The notes: a model not told the origin generated them from the letters alone. DNA of 64,000 nt from Methylobacter sp. BlB1 (GCF_015476545.1 NZ_JADMKV010000015.1:21765-85764), one strand, 5' to 3'. Shown: positions 17,940 through 27,116, counted from the stretch's first letter. Numbers and translations are program-made.

Positions 17940-18848
17940 GTGGATAAATTAACCAGCATGAATGTCTTTGTTCGCGTGGCAAAGGCAGGAAGTTTCGCTG
18001 GCGGTGCGCGTGATCTGGGAATTTCTCGGGCGATGGCAACTAAACACATCATGCAGCTGGAGAGTAATCTGGGCACGCGCTTATTCAACCGGACTACGCG
18101 CAGTTTGAGCCTGACTGAGGTGGGGGCTCAATATCTGGAACGATGCCAGCAGGTGCTCGGTGATGTTGAAGAGATGGAAGCGGCTGTAACGCATCTACAG
18201 ACTGAGCCGCGAGGTGTCTTAAAAATCAGTGCGCCGCCAGTGATTGGCGCAACACATATTTCCCGCGCCTTGGCTGAGTTTCTTAAAATACATCCGGAAT
18301 TAAACGTCGACATGATTTTGCAAGGCAGTCCGGGTGATTTAATCGACGAAGGGATTGATCTTGCTGTCCATCTTGGCGACTTGGAGGATACCAGCATGGT
18401 GGCCCGGAAGCTGGCCAGTTCGTCCTTAGTGGTTTGCGGTTCGCCCGAATACTTGGAACAGTACGGCATCCCGCAGACGCCGGAAGATTTGGCGCATCAC
18501 AGCTGTCTGGTCAACTGGGCAATCCCGCCAAGAGATAAATGGGAATTTAAGGATGAAGGCGGCTATAAGACCATACATGTGTCCGGGCGGATGCAAGCCA
18601 ATGCCGCGCATCCGATTCGTATCGCTGCCATTAATGGACTGGGTTTGGTTATGCTGCCCACTTATATCGTAGGGAGTGATTTAGAAAAAGGTAAGCTTAA
18701 GCTGGTGCTGGAGAATTACGTATTGCCGCCGTTGGATATCCATGCGGTCTATCCCCATAGAAAATATTTGTCGGCCAAGGTCAGAAGTTTTATGGATTTC
18801 CTGCAGGAGTGGCTGGAGCACAGAGTCAGTATGCCTGGAACGGAATAA
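17940..18848 (+). CDS. LysR-type transcriptional regulator
   Basis: A 302-residue regulator. Its N-terminal winged helix-turn-helix (residues ~1-60) contains the LysR pattern 'AGSFAGGARDLGISRAMATKHI' followed by 'LGTRLFNRTTRSLSLTEVG'. The rest is a two-lobed periplasmic-binding-like effector domain with 'PVIGATHISRALAEF'. The closest named relatives by eye are the AaeR/DmlR group. GTG at 17940 is supported by GAGGAG about 7 bases upstream. LysR proteins usually regulate a divergent neighbour, but there is no divergent protein gene here. It is followed without a gap by a methyltransferase (stop/start TAATG), so those genes may be its targets or simply its operon. Confidence 0.9.
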   Translation: MDKLTSMNVFVRVAKAGSFAGGARDLGISRAMATKHIMQLESNLGTRLFNRTTRSLSLTEVGAQYLERCQQVLGDVEEMEAAVTHLQTEPRGVLKISAPPVIGATHISRALAEFLKIHPELNVDMILQGSPGDLIDEGIDLAVHLGDLEDTSMVARKLASSSLVVCGSPEYLEQYGIPQTPEDLAHHSCLVNWAIPPRDKWEFKDEGGYKTIHVSGRMQANAAHPIRIAAINGLGLVMLPTYIVGSDLEKGKLKLVLENYVLPPLDIHAVYPHRKYLSAKVRSFMDFLQEWLEHRVSMPGTE

Positions 18849-19432
18849 TGGATACGTTAGTCAATAAATGGAATCGTATTTATAGTCAGTCGGAGCATGA
18901 ATCCTATGTGCCGGCTCAGGTCCTGACCGACAATGAATTTTTGCTGCCTGAAGCCGGAACTGCTCTGGATCTAGCTAGCGGATTGGGCGCCAATGCTGTT
19001 TTCTTAGCGCAACAAGGGTTGACCGTGACGGCATTGGATATCTCTTCTGTTGCGATTGAAAAACTAACAGCATACGCGGCTCAGCAGGGGCTAAATATCG
19101 AAGCCCGCCAGCAAAAAATCGATCATTACAGCTTGGCAGATCTGAAATTTGATGTTATCGTCGTGAGCCGATTTCTTGATCGCGCTTTGAGTGATGCGAT
19201 AATAGATGCACTTAACCCGGCCGGATTGCTTTTTTATCAGACGTATACGCGAGAAAAAGCTGGCCGGCACGGCCCCAATAATCCTGATTATCTGTTGGAA
19301 GAAAACGAGCTGCTGGACTTATTTTCACCGTTGCGTGTAATTTTTTACAGAGACAATGGTCGAATTGGCAATAAAAATCTGGGATTAAGGGGCGAGGCTC
19401 AGTTTATCGGCCAGAAATACATAGAGATTTAG
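18848..19432 (+). CDS. Class I SAM-dependent methyltransferase, TehB/thiopurine-like
   Basis: About 194 residues with the SAM-binding motif I 'LDLASGLGANAVFLA' and motif II 'TALDISSVAIEKL'; the post-motif 'FDVIVVSRFLDRAL' is typical of small-molecule methyltransferases. The substrate is unknown; TehB-like enzymes methylate tellurite or thiopurines. ATG at 18848 overlaps the LysR stop by one base (TAATG); an in-frame upstream start at 18809 lies inside the LysR gene and is less likely. It is followed 7 bp later by a rhodanese gene, so a shared role in sulfur or chalcogen handling is conceivable but only inferred. Confidence 0.78.
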   Translation: MDTLVNKWNRIYSQSEHESYVPAQVLTDNEFLLPEAGTALDLASGLGANAVFLAQQGLTVTALDISSVAIEKLTAYAAQQGLNIEARQQKIDHYSLADLKFDVIVVSRFLDRALSDAIIDALNPAGLLFYQTYTREKAGRHGPNNPDYLLEENELLDLFSPLRVIFYRDNGRIGNKNLGLRGEAQFIGQKYIEI

Positions 19433-19439
19433 TTAAACG

Positions 19440-19832
19440 ATGATAGAAAATTTAGATCCCAGACAATGCTGGGATTTCTTGCAAAAGAATGCTCATGCAG
19501 TATTAGTGGATGTAAGAACCAAGATGGAACATACATTTGTTGGTCATCCGCCAGGTGCCGTGCATATTCCCTGGAAAGAGACGCCTGATTGGCAAGTTAA
19601 TCCACAATTCGTTGCCGAGGTCGAAAAGGCTGTGCCTGACAGACAGGCGCCGGTTTTACTGCTTTGCCGCAGCGGCCAGCGCTCGCTGGATGCGGCCAAA
19701 GCGCTGGAAGAGGCGGGTTATCAGCATCTAATCAATATTGTCGACGGTTTCGAGGGTGCTTTGGATGAGGACAAGCATCGCGGTAACTTGGGCGGTTGGC
19801 GCTTCCATGGGCTGCCTTGGGAGCAAAGTTAA
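19440..19832 (+). CDS. Rhodanese-like sulfurtransferase domain protein
   Basis: A single-domain rhodanese of 130 residues. 'VLVDVRTKMEH' and 'GAVHIPW' form the N-terminal signature. The catalytic Cys76 lies in the six-residue loop 'CRSGQRS', the active-site shape of sulfurtransferases such as GlpE/PspE rather than the longer phosphatase loop. The C-terminus has 'GGWRFHGLPW', common in cytoplasmic single-domain rhodaneses of proteobacteria. It probably transfers sulfane sulfur to an unknown acceptor. It belongs to the LysR-methyltransferase operon and is followed by a probable terminator. Confidence 0.85.
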   Translation: MIENLDPRQCWDFLQKNAHAVLVDVRTKMEHTFVGHPPGAVHIPWKETPDWQVNPQFVAEVEKAVPDRQAPVLLLCRSGQRSLDAAKALEEAGYQHLINIVDGFEGALDEDKHRGNLGGWRFHGLPWEQS

Positions 19833-19896
19833 TCTCCTTTCCTTGTCTAGGTTGGGCTAGCCGGGCGTGTCCGACATCCTCTTAAACTGCCGTTAT

Positions 19897-19917
19897 GATG
19901 GCGCTCCGCCATCTTTT
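19897..19917 (+). terminator. Probable intrinsic terminator before typA
   Basis: 7-bp stem GATGGCG (19897-19903) and CGCCATC (19907-19913) with a 3-base loop, followed by TTTT. The U-tract is short, so termination may be partial. Confidence 0.5.
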
Positions 19918-19992
19918 CCCTGCCCGATTTTTTAACCGGAGCGTGCTCGATTCCGCGCGCCTGTTCATTTAAACATTAGAGTATATTTAAAA

Positions 19993-21804
19993 GTGATCCA
20001 GAAATTAAGAAACATTGCTATTATTGCCCACGTAGACCACGGTAAAACGACGCTGGTTGACAAACTGCTACAACAATCAGGAACTTTCGCCGCGCATGCC
20101 AAGGTTTCAGAGCGGATTATGGACTCTAATGATCTTGAAAAAGAGCGTGGCATCACGATTTTGGCCAAGAACACAGCGCTGGACTGGAACGATTATCACA
20201 TCAACATCGTTGATACGCCGGGCCACGCCGATTTTGGCGGCGAAGTCGAGCGCGTCTTGTCCATGGTTGATTCGGTATTATTGCTGGTTGATGCTGTCGA
20301 CGGACCGATGCCGCAGACGCGATTCGTTACTCAAAAGGCTTTTGCCTTAGGTCTAAAGCCGATTGTGGTCATCAACAAGATTGACCGCCCGGGCGCGCGT
20401 CCGGATTGGGTGGTTGACCAGACATTTGATTTGTTTGACCGCTTGGGCGCAACGGATGAGCAACTGGATTTTCCGATTGTTTATGCTTCGGCATTGAACG
20501 GCTATGCCGGCCTTGATGTATCGGTTTCAGGCGGCGATATGACGCCGTTGTTCGAGACGATTGTTGAAAAAGTCAGTCCGCCGGCCGTTGATCTGGACGG
20601 GCCTTTCCAAATGCAGGTCACGACGCTCGATTACAACACCTACGTCGGCGTCATCGGCATCGGCCGTATCCAGCGCGGCACGATCAAGCCAAATATGCCT
20701 GTTACTATCCTTAATCGCGAAGGCGTGGAGCGTAAAGGCCGCATGCTGCAGGTTTTCGGTTTTCACGGATTAGAGCGGGTCGAAGTATCTGAGGCGCGCG
20801 CCGGCGACATTATTGCCTTTACCGGCATCGAAAAGCTGGAAATATCCGACACGATCTGCCATCCGGAGGCGGTAGAAGCATTGCCGCCGTTGACGGTCGA
20901 TGAGCCGACTGTGACCATGACTTTTCAGGTCAACAACTCGCCTTTTGCCGGCAAGGAAGGCAAATTCGTCACTTCAAGGCAGATCCGCGATCGCCTGGAA
21001 AAAGAATTGCAGCATAACGTGGCGCTGAGAGTTGAAGATACCACTGATCCTGATAAGTTTAAGGTATCCGGGCGCGGCGAATTGCATTTATCGGTCCTGA
21101 TTGAAAATATGCGCCGCGAAGGCTTCGAGCTGGGTGTTTCCCGGCCTGAAGTGATTATGAAAGAAATCGACGGCGAACTGTGCGAGCCTTTTGAAATGGT
21201 GACGATTGAGGTGGAGGAAATCCATCAGGGTTCCATCATGGAAAAAATGGGTGAGCGTAAAGGCGACTTGCTGAACATGGTGCCGGACGGTAAAGGCCGT
21301 ATTCGTTTGGAATACATGATACCGTCGCGCGGGCTGATCGGTTTCCAAACCGAGTTTATGACGGCTACCTCAGGTTCAGGTTTGTTGTACCACGTGTTTG
21401 ACCACTACGGTCTAGTGAAAAAAGGCGAACTGGGCACGCGCAAGCGCGGTGTGATGGTTTCCATGACACAGGGCAAGGCATTGGCTTATGGGTTGTTCGC
21501 TTTGCAGGAGCGCGGCGAGCTGTTCCTGGTCCATGCCGATGAAGTGTATGAAGGCATGCTGGTGGGCATCCATTCGCGCGCTAATGATCTGGTTGTTAAC
21601 CCGACCAAGGCTAAGCAGCTGACGAATATTCGCGCCGCCGGTACGGATGAAAACCTGATTTTAACACCGATTCAAAAAATGACTTTAGAGCAGGCGCTGG
21701 AGTTTATTGATGAGGATGAGCTGGTAGAAGTAACGCCAAAATCAATCCGCCTGCGCAAGAAGCATTTAACCGAGAATGAGCGTAAACGGGCTGCAAAAGG
21801 CTAA
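19993..21804 (+). CDS. typA: Ribosome-associated GTPase TypA/BipA
   Basis: Translational GTPase that binds the ribosome under stress or cold and aids 50S assembly. Over 603 residues the sequence shows G1 'AHVDHGKTT' (residues 12-20), switch II '[11 protein letters not shown]', G4 'NKID', an EF-G-like domain II, and the BipA-specific C-terminal domain with the '[19 protein letters not shown]' stretch. The start is GTG at 19993 with only a weak ribosome site. It is apparently monocistronic: a terminator-like hairpin lies before it, and a minus-strand RNA candidate follows it tail to tail. Confidence 0.97.
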   Translation: MIQKLRNIAIIAHVDHGKTTLVDKLLQQSGTFAAHAKVSERIMDSNDLEKERGITILAKNTALDWNDYHINIVDTPGHADFGGEVERVLSMVDSVLLLVDAVDGPMPQTRFVTQKAFALGLKPIVVINKIDRPGARPDWVVDQTFDLFDRLGATDEQLDFPIVYASALNGYAGLDVSVSGGDMTPLFETIVEKVSPPAVDLDGPFQMQVTTLDYNTYVGVIGIGRIQRGTIKPNMPVTILNREGVERKGRMLQVFGFHGLERVEVSEARAGDIIAFTGIEKLEISDTICHPEAVEALPPLTVDEPTVTMTFQVNNSPFAGKEGKFVTSRQIRDRLEKELQHNVALRVEDTTDPDKFKVSGRGELHLSVLIENMRREGFELGVSRPEVIMKEIDGELCEPFEMVTIEVEEIHQGSIMEKMGERKGDLLNMVPDGKGRIRLEYMIPSRGLIGFQTEFMTATSGSGLLYHVFDHYGLVKKGELGTRKRGVMVSMTQGKALAYGLFALQERGELFLVHADEVYEGMLVGIHSRANDLVVNPTKAKQLTNIRAAGTDENLILTPIQKMTLEQALEFIDEDELVEVTPKSIRLRKKHLTENERKRAAKG

Positions 21805-21883
21805 GCAGCGTATATAAGCGGTACGGGTGGGCGGGTATTGTCCGCCTGTATCAAAATTGCAGTTCGGCAGAGAGTTGAATCCA

Positions 21884-22003
21884 ATAAAAAACCCCGGGGC
21901 ACTGATGTACCCCGGGGTCTAAAATCGCCAGCTTGGTTGGCATTTCCATCCATGGCAACATCCTATTGAAAATTCCTTGAAATCCTTATCCTGTTTTGGC
22001 GAT
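21884..22003 (-). ncRNA. Candidate RsmY/RsmZ/CsrB-type CsrA-binding small RNA
   Basis: Read on the minus strand. A closing helix ATCGCCA (22003-21997) pairs with TGGCGAT (21930-21924). Between these arms lie six GGA motifs (plus-strand TCC at 21945, 21949, 21961, 21974, 21983 and 21989), four of them as AGGA. A canonical terminator follows (ACCCCGGGG stem, T6 tail, 21918-21886). Dense GGA repeats plus a terminator in ~120 nt is the known signature of RNAs that sequester CsrA/RsmA. A -10-like TATACA lies at 22010-22005; the -35 is poor, as expected for an activator-dependent promoter. The family assignment is inferred, and the region contains no protein gene. Confidence 0.65.
21886..21918 (-). 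terminator. Strong intrinsic terminator reading on the minus strand
   Basis: 9-bp stem (ACCCCGGGG 21891-21899, CCCCGGGGT 21910-21918) with a 10-base loop. The T-run is on the minus-strand side (complement of A 21886-21891), whereas the plus-strand side reads CTAAAA. It therefore ends the minus-strand RNA candidate rather than typA. Confidence 0.8.
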
Positions 22004-22191
22004 GTGTATATTCTCTCAAAAAGTTCCAAGAAAAAAAGCCGGCTAAGGCGGAAATTCATGTAGGTTAAAGATTACGCATAGAATTGCCGTTTTTTAAGGT
22101 CGGCTTCGTTTGTATTTTGGCTAAAAAAGTATATCTGATTCAAGCGGCAATGATTTAACAATCACTGCGAAATCTGTTAATTCATAGTAAA
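22004..22191. promoter_or_regulatory. Divergent control region between sRNA candidate and hisB
   Basis: Non-coding. At 22059-22076 there is an imperfect two-part site, TGTAGG-N6-ATTACG, matching 9 of 12 bases of the GacA/UvrY consensus TGTAAG-N6-CTTACA, about 50 bases upstream of the minus-strand -10. No clear hisB promoter is visible, although the region is AT-rich. Confidence 0.3.
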
Positions 22192-22818
22192 ATGGCGATA
22201 GACACTAATTCAGCTCTTGAAATCATGAATCAACGCACTGCCGAAGTAGAGCGCAATACGCTTGAAACTCAAATTAATATCAAAATCAACCTGGATGGAT
22301 CAGGAAAAGCCTCGTTTCTGACAGGCGTGCCTTTTCTTGAGCATATGCTGGATCAGGTCGCCAGACATGGATTGATCGACATCGAAATCGATGCCAAAGG
22401 CGACTTGGAAATTGATGATCATCATACGGTGGAAGACATCGGCATTACCTTGGGTCAGGCTTTTGCTGCAGCCATCGGCGATAAAAAAGGCATTTATCGC
22501 TACGGCCATGCCTATGTGCCTCTGGATGAAGCGTTGTCCAGGGTGGTGGTTGATTTCTCGGGCCGCCCGGGCCTGTTTTACGAGGTGAAATTCCCGAAAG
22601 CCATGATCGGCAGTTTTGATGTGGATTTGTTCCGCGAGTTTTTCCAGGGCTTCGTCAACCATGCCGGCGTCACGCTTCATATTGATAATTTGAAGGGCGC
22701 TAATTCTCATCACATTGCCGAAACGATCTTCAAAGCCATGGGGCGCGCAATACGCATGGCCATCGCTGCCGATTCGAGAATGGCAGGCATGATGCCTTCC
22801 ACCAAAGGCAGTCTTTAG
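22192..22818 (+). CDS. hisB: Imidazoleglycerol-phosphate dehydratase
   Basis: Sixth step of histidine biosynthesis: dehydrates imidazole glycerol phosphate to imidazole acetol phosphate; manganese enzyme, cytoplasmic. It is monofunctional (208 residues, no phosphatase domain). The metal-binding repeats '[10 protein letters not shown]' and '[12 protein letters not shown]' are present, as is the conserved '[10 protein letters not shown]' start. ATG at 22192 is used; ATG 22225 would give the more usual N-terminal length and is a real alternative, since neither has a strong ribosome site. First gene of the hisBHAFIE run. Confidence 0.96.
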   Translation: MAIDTNSALEIMNQRTAEVERNTLETQINIKINLDGSGKASFLTGVPFLEHMLDQVARHGLIDIEIDAKGDLEIDDHHTVEDIGITLGQAFAAAIGDKKGIYRYGHAYVPLDEALSRVVVDFSGRPGLFYEVKFPKAMIGSFDVDLFREFFQGFVNHAGVTLHIDNLKGANSHHIAETIFKAMGRAIRMAIAADSRMAGMMPSTKGSL

Positions 22819-22854
22819 TTTCAAATCCGCTTTCAATTTTTACTCTTGAGTTAT

Positions 22855-23496
22855 ATGTCTTCTGTTGCCGTTATTGATTATGGAATGGGCAATCTGCATT
22901 CGATTGCAAAAGCCCTGCAGCATGCTGCGCCGCAAGTGGATGTGCGAATAGTATCCGACGCCGACGCAATTTTGCGCGCTGACCGGGTGGTTTTTCCCGG
23001 CGTCGGCGGCATACGCGATTGTATGCAGGCGCTGAACCAGTCGGGTTTGTCCGATGTGATAAAAAGCGTCGCTGCAACTAAGCCGCTGCTGGGCATTTGT
23101 CTAGGCATGCAGGCTTTACTGACTGATAGCGAGGAAAACGGCAATACCCCATGCCTGAATATTTTTCCGGGCCATGTCGTGCATTTTCCTGAGCCATTGC
23201 AAGACAGCGGCGGCAATCGCCTGAAAATTCCTCATATGGGCTGGAATCAGGTTCATTTTGCGCCCCATCCGCTATGGGACGGTATCGTGCAGGACAGCCG
23301 ATTCTATTTTGTGCACAGTTATTACGCACGCCCCGATGAGGCTTCCGTCACTGCAGCGACTGCAAATTACCCCGACCCATTTGCTTGTGCCTTGGCAAGG
23401 GATAACGTTTTTGCCGTACAATTTCACCCCGAAAAAAGTCAGGCAGCCGGTTTGCAACTGCTGAAAAACTTTTTGCATTGGAATGGACAGGTTTAA
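22855..23496 (+). CDS. hisH: Imidazole glycerol phosphate synthase, glutaminase subunit
   Basis: Class I glutamine amidotransferase that feeds ammonia to HisF. Of about 213 residues, the nucleophile Cys82 sits in 'GICLGMQ', and the catalytic His-Glu pair lies in 'QFHPEKS' near the C-terminus. An upstream in-frame TTG (22846) exists, but ATG 22855 gives the normal N-terminus 'VAVIDYGMGN'. It lies between hisB and hisA with short gaps, as in other gammaproteobacteria. Confidence 0.95.
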   Translation: MSSVAVIDYGMGNLHSIAKALQHAAPQVDVRIVSDADAILRADRVVFPGVGGIRDCMQALNQSGLSDVIKSVAATKPLLGICLGMQALLTDSEENGNTPCLNIFPGHVVHFPEPLQDSGGNRLKIPHMGWNQVHFAPHPLWDGIVQDSRFYFVHSYYARPDEASVTAATANYPDPFACALARDNVFAVQFHPEKSQAAGLQLLKNFLHWNGQV

Positions 23497-23520
23497 ATTT
23501 ACCATTGAGGTTTTACGTGT

Positions 23521-24252
23521 ATGTTGCTAATACCAGCAATTGATTTGAAAGAAGGGAAATGCGTCCGTTTGCGGCAGGGGCGTATGGAGGATGACACGGT
23601 GTTTTCGGACGATCCTGTCGCCGTCGCGGGCAAATGGGTAGCGGCCGGCGCCAAAAGAATCCATCTGGTCGATTTAGATGGCGCTTTTGCAGGGAAACCT
23701 AAAAATGCGGCTGTGATTCATGCCATTGTCAATGCGTATCCCGACGTGCCCGTGCAGATTGGCGGGGGCATTCGTGATGAAGACACCATTCAAGGCTATC
23801 TCGATGCCGGCGTTCAATACGTCATTATCGGCACCAAGGCCGTCAGCGAGCCGCACTTTGTCAGAGATGTTGCGCTGGAATTTCCAGGCCATATCATTGT
23901 CGGACTGGATGCCAAAGACGGCAAGGTCGCCGTGGACGGCTGGTCCAAGCTGTCGCGTCATGACGTGATCGATCTGGCCCAACACTTTGAGGAAGACGGC
24001 GTCGAAGCGATCATTTATACCGATATCTCCAGAGACGGCATGATGTCCGGCGTCAATGTCGAAGCTACTGCGAAGCTGGCGCGAGCGATCCGTATTCCGG
24101 TCATCGCTTCCGGCGGCATTACTAACATGGACGATATCAGAGCCTTGGGTGCTGTGGCCGATGACGGCATTATCGGTGCAATTACCGGCAGGGCTATTTA
24201 TGAAGGTACGCTGGATTTTGCCGAAGCGGAAAAACTGGCCGAGTCATTCTAA
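23521..24252 (+). CDS. hisA: ProFAR isomerase
   Basis: Phosphoribosylformimino-AICAR-phosphate isomerase, a (beta/alpha)8 barrel of 243 residues. '[16 protein letters not shown]' at the N-terminus, 'QIGGGIRD' in the first phosphate-binding half and 'IASGGI' in the second show the two-fold symmetric barrel shared with HisF; the catalytic Asp lies in the first 'AIDL'. Its place directly before hisF is the conserved order. A GAGG element lies about 10 bases before the ATG. Confidence 0.97.
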   Translation: MLLIPAIDLKEGKCVRLRQGRMEDDTVFSDDPVAVAGKWVAAGAKRIHLVDLDGAFAGKPKNAAVIHAIVNAYPDVPVQIGGGIRDEDTIQGYLDAGVQYVIIGTKAVSEPHFVRDVALEFPGHIIVGLDAKDGKVAVDGWSKLSRHDVIDLAQHFEEDGVEAIIYTDISRDGMMSGVNVEATAKLARAIRIPVIASGGITNMDDIRALGAVADDGIIGAITGRAIYEGTLDFAEAEKLAESF

Positions 24253-24260
24253 AGAAAATC

Positions 24261-25037
24261 ATGAGCTTAGCTAAACGTATTATTCCCTGTCTCGATGTCG
24301 ACAATGGCCGCGTCGTGAAAGGCGTAAAATTTGTCGATATCCGCGATGCCGGCGATCCGGTTGAAATTGCCAGGCGCTACGACCGTGAAGGTGCCGACGA
24401 AATCACGTTTCTGGATATTACCGCGACCCATCATGATCGCGACACTATCGTACATGTGGTCGAGCAGGTCGCTAGCGAAGTCTTCATCCCGCTGACCGTA
24501 GGTGGCGGTATCAGAACGCTGGACGATATTCGGCGCATGCTCAATGCCGGCGCCGATAAAGTGGGTATCAACAGCGCGGCGGTTTTCAATCCCGAATTCG
24601 TGCGTGATGCCGCAGAGCGTTTCGGCTCTCAGTGCATCGTGGTCGCCATTGACGCCAAGAAAGTCAGTCTGCCAGGCGAAGAAAACCGCTGGGAAATTTT
24701 TACGCACGGCGGCCGTAAAGCCACGGGCATCAACGCCGTAGAATGGGCTAAGAAAATGGTAGCCTACGGCGCGGGTGAGATTTTGTTGACCAGCATGGAC
24801 CGGGACGGCACCCGGGAAGGCTTTGATTTGCCGTTAACGCGCGCTATCAGCGAAGCAGTGGCCGTGCCGGTGATTGCCTCTGGCGGCGTCGGCAATCTCG
24901 ACCACCTGGCCGAAGGCGTGATTGAGGGCAAAGCCGACGCAGTATTGGCGGCCAGTATCTTTCACTTTGCCGAATACAGTATTCAACAGGCAAAAAAACA
25001 TATGGCATCGCGCGGGATAGAGGTGCGTCTGACATGA
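24261..25037 (+). CDS. hisF: Imidazole glycerol phosphate synthase, cyclase subunit
   Basis: Cyclase partner of HisH that forms imidazole glycerol phosphate and AICAR. The 258-residue (beta/alpha)8 barrel has the catalytic Asp in '[13 protein letters not shown]' and in 'LTSMDRDGT', and the phosphate sites 'VGGGIR' and 'IASGGVGN'. It begins 8 bp after hisA and overlaps hisI by 4 bp (ATGA), so the genes are translationally coupled. Confidence 0.97.
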   Translation: MSLAKRIIPCLDVDNGRVVKGVKFVDIRDAGDPVEIARRYDREGADEITFLDITATHHDRDTIVHVVEQVASEVFIPLTVGGGIRTLDDIRRMLNAGADKVGINSAAVFNPEFVRDAAERFGSQCIVVAIDAKKVSLPGEENRWEIFTHGGRKATGINAVEWAKKMVAYGAGEILLTSMDRDGTREGFDLPLTRAISEAVAVPVIASGGVGNLDHLAEGVIEGKADAVLAASIFHFAEYSIQQAKKHMASRGIEVRLT

Positions 25038-25426
25038 GTTCTTCCTGGCTTGATGAGATTCGCTGGACCGCAGATGGTCTGGTGCCGGTGATTGCGCAGC
25101 AGGCGGATACCGGAAAAATACTGATGTTTGCCTGGATGAATCGCGAATCGTTAGCTTTGACGGCCCAGGAAGGTTATGCCGTTTACTGGTCAAGGTCGCG
25201 CAATAAACTATGGCGCAAGGGCGAAGAATCAGGACACAGGCAGAAAGTCGCGGGCTTGTTTCTGGACTGCGATGAGGACGTTATCCTGCTTAAAATTGAA
25301 CAGGAGGGCGGTATCGCTTGTCATACCGGCCGCGAAAGCTGTTTTTACCGTAGTCTGGTTGATGGGCAATGGCAGCCTGTCGAGCCGGTGTTGAAAGATC
25401 CTGATGCCATTTATGGAAAGCAATGA
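25034..25426 (+). CDS. hisI: Phosphoribosyl-AMP cyclohydrolase
   Basis: Third step of histidine synthesis, a zinc/magnesium hydrolase. At 130 residues it is the stand-alone HisI domain (not fused to HisE as in enterics). Conserved '[12 protein letters not shown]', '[17 protein letters not shown]', the 'DCDED' metal site and 'CHTGRESCF' are all present. Overlaps hisF and hisE by ATGA at both ends. Confidence 0.96.
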   Translation: MSSSWLDEIRWTADGLVPVIAQQADTGKILMFAWMNRESLALTAQEGYAVYWSRSRNKLWRKGEESGHRQKVAGLFLDCDEDVILLKIEQEGGIACHTGRESCFYRSLVDGQWQPVEPVLKDPDAIYGKQ

Positions 25427-25749
25427 ACGACGTATTAACTCAACTGGCGCAGATTCTGGAGCAGCGTAAGCAGGAGTCGGCCGACAAGTCTTATGTGGCC
25501 AGTCTTTATGCGAAAGGTCTGGACACCATACTGAAGAAAATCGGCGAAGAAGCCACAGAAACAGTCATTGCGGCTAAAGGCGGCGATAAAAAGCAGATTG
25601 TTTATGAAACGGCCGACCTTTGGTTTCATTGCATGGTGTTATTAGCCGATCAAGGACTGGGACCGGACGATGTGTTGCAGGAATTGCAGCGGCGTTTCGG
25701 CTTGTCCGGACTGGAAGAAAAAGCCCGGCGTAATCAACAAATTGAGTAA
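25423..25749 (+). CDS. hisE: Phosphoribosyl-ATP pyrophosphatase
   Basis: Second step of histidine synthesis: cleaves pyrophosphate from PR-ATP. All-alpha MazG-like fold of 108 residues with '[24 protein letters not shown]' helices and the downstream '[10 protein letters not shown]' helix supplying acidic metal ligands. Separate HisI and HisE, followed by tat genes, is a known arrangement in several non-enteric gammaproteobacteria. hisG, hisD and hisC are not in the window. Confidence 0.95.
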   Translation: MNDVLTQLAQILEQRKQESADKSYVASLYAKGLDTILKKIGEEATETVIAAKGGDKKQIVYETADLWFHCMVLLADQGLGPDDVLQELQRRFGLSGLEEKARRNQQIE

Positions 25750-25781
25750 GGCCGATCTTGAGTCGGCATTTGGAGTTGTAA

Positions 25782-25997
25782 ATGGGTATAAGTGTCACTC
25801 AACTATTAATTGTACTGGCCATTGTCATTATTGTCTTTGGCACCAAACGCCTGCGCAATCTGGGCACTGATTTGGGCGAAACCATTAGAAATTTTCGCGC
25901 TGCCGTTAAAGGCGGAGAAGATGAAAAAAACGTCGTCGAAGAAAAAGGGATAACCATTGACGGCGAAGTCGTTTCCAAGAAAACTGAAGAGATCTGA
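25782..25997 (+). CDS. tatA: Sec-independent translocase subunit TatA
   Basis: Pore-forming subunit of the twin-arginine translocase that exports folded, often cofactor-bearing proteins. 71 residues: one N-terminal membrane helix ending in 'FGTKRLRNLGTDLG', the Phe-Gly hinge and amphipathic helix diagnostic of TatA, then a short charged tail. It begins 32 bp after hisE and leads tatBC. Confidence 0.93.
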   Translation: MGISVTQLLIVLAIVIIVFGTKRLRNLGTDLGETIRNFRAAVKGGEDEKNVVEEKGITIDGEVVSKKTEEI

Positions 25998-25999
25998 TT

Positions 26000-26326
26000 A
26001 TGTTTGATATCGGTTTTTCAGAGCTTTGTATGGTCGGATTGGTTACTTTATTGGTCGTCGGTCCTGAACGCTTGCCCAAAGTTGCGCGGCTTGCGGGATT
26101 CTGGATTGGCAAGACCCGGCATATGATCGCTTCCGTTAAGGCAGAGATCAGGGAAGAATTGCAAGCCGAAGAAATGCGTCAGGTATTTAAAGAGCAGTCG
26201 GAATTGAAAGAGATTCAGCGCATGCTCGACGATGCTTCCGATGCGGCCAATGCCATAAAATCTTCTATTGAGCAGCCGCAGCAAGTGAATGTAACACAGG
26301 TTAAACAGCCGCATGAGTCAGAATAA
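26000..26326 (+). CDS. tatB: Sec-independent translocase subunit TatB
   Basis: Receptor-side partner of TatC. 108 residues: 'MFDIGFSELCMVGLVTLLVVGPERLP', where the Gly-Pro-Glu-Arg-Leu-Pro hinge separates TatB from TatA, then a longer amphipathic and coiled helix (residues ~35-85). It lies 2 bp after tatA and overlaps tatC by 14 bp. Confidence 0.95.
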   Translation: MFDIGFSELCMVGLVTLLVVGPERLPKVARLAGFWIGKTRHMIASVKAEIREELQAEEMRQVFKEQSELKEIQRMLDDASDAANAIKSSIEQPQQVNVTQVKQPHESE

Positions 26327-27116
26327 TTTCGAAGAAGAGTCGGTCGAGCAGCCTTTTATCAGCCATTTGATTGAACTGCGCAGCCGTCTGTTGCGAGTAG
26401 TGCTGTTTGTGTTGGTCGTTTTTGGCGGATTGTCTTTCTATGCCAATGAGATCTATACGATTCTGGCTGGGCCTTTGATGCGCTACATGCCGGCCAATAG
26501 CTCGATGATTGCTATTGATGTCGCTTCGCCTTTTTTCACGCCATTCAAGCTGGCGCTTGTTTTGGCCACATTTATTTCCGTCCCATTCATTCTTTATCAA
26601 TTCTGGGCTTTTGTCGCGCCGGGATTATACAAGCGCGAGCGGCGCATGATCCTGCCGCTGCTGATTGCCAGCACGTTTCTGTTTTATTTGGGCGTGGCTT
26701 TTGCTTATTTTGTTGTTTTCCCTCTGATGTTCCAGTTCCTGACGGCGGCGGCTCCTGTTGGCGTTGCGGTTATGACTGATATCACCAAGTATCTGGATTT
26801 CGTCTTGACGATTTTCTTTGCGTTTGGCGTTTGTTTTGAAGTGCCGATCTTTACGATCGTCATGGTCTGGACGGGGCTGACTTCGCCGGAAAGCCTGGCT
26901 GAGAAGCGGCCTTATGTCATTGTTGGTGCATTTATTGTCGGCATGGTATTAACGCCCCCCGATGCGATTTCGCAAACGTTATTGGCAATTCCTATGTGGA
27001 TGCTGTTTGAGGTGGGGTTGCTGTTTTCGCGCTTATTCGTGCGCAAGCACGACGATGCGGATGATATGGTATTGGAAGCCAAGCTGGATGCGCTCGAGAA
27101 GCAGGAAGATGAGTAG
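26313..27116 (+). CDS. tatC: Twin-arginine translocase subunit TatC
   Basis: Signal-recognition core of the Tat system. 267 residues with six membrane helices. N-terminal 'FISHLIELRSRLLRV' is the conserved cytoplasmic signal-peptide contact; 'FWAFVAPGLYKRERR' and 'FGVCFEVPIF' are family signatures. The C-terminal tail is charged. It completes tatABC. Confidence 0.97.
   Translation: MSQNNFEEESVEQPFISHLIELRSRLLRVVLFVLVVFGGLSFYANEIYTILAGPLMRYMPANSSMIAIDVASPFFTPFKLALVLATFISVPFILYQFWAFVAPGLYKRERRMILPLLIASTFLFYLGVAFAYFVVFPLMFQFLTAAAPVGVAVMTDITKYLDFVLTIFFAFGVCFEVPIFTIVMVWTGLTSPESLAEKRPYVIVGAFIVGMVLTPPDAISQTLLAIPMWMLFEVGLLFSRLFVRKHDDADDMVLEAKLDALEKQEDE

Noticed and set aside
18809..18847. Longer start for the methyltransferase inside the LysR gene
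   Set aside because: The ATG at 18848 overlaps the LysR stop in a typical coupled arrangement, and the extension is LysR coding sequence read in another frame.
21891..21918. Terminator of typA
   Set aside because: The plus-strand 3' flank is CTAAAA with no T-run, while the minus-strand side has T6; it belongs to the minus-strand RNA candidate.
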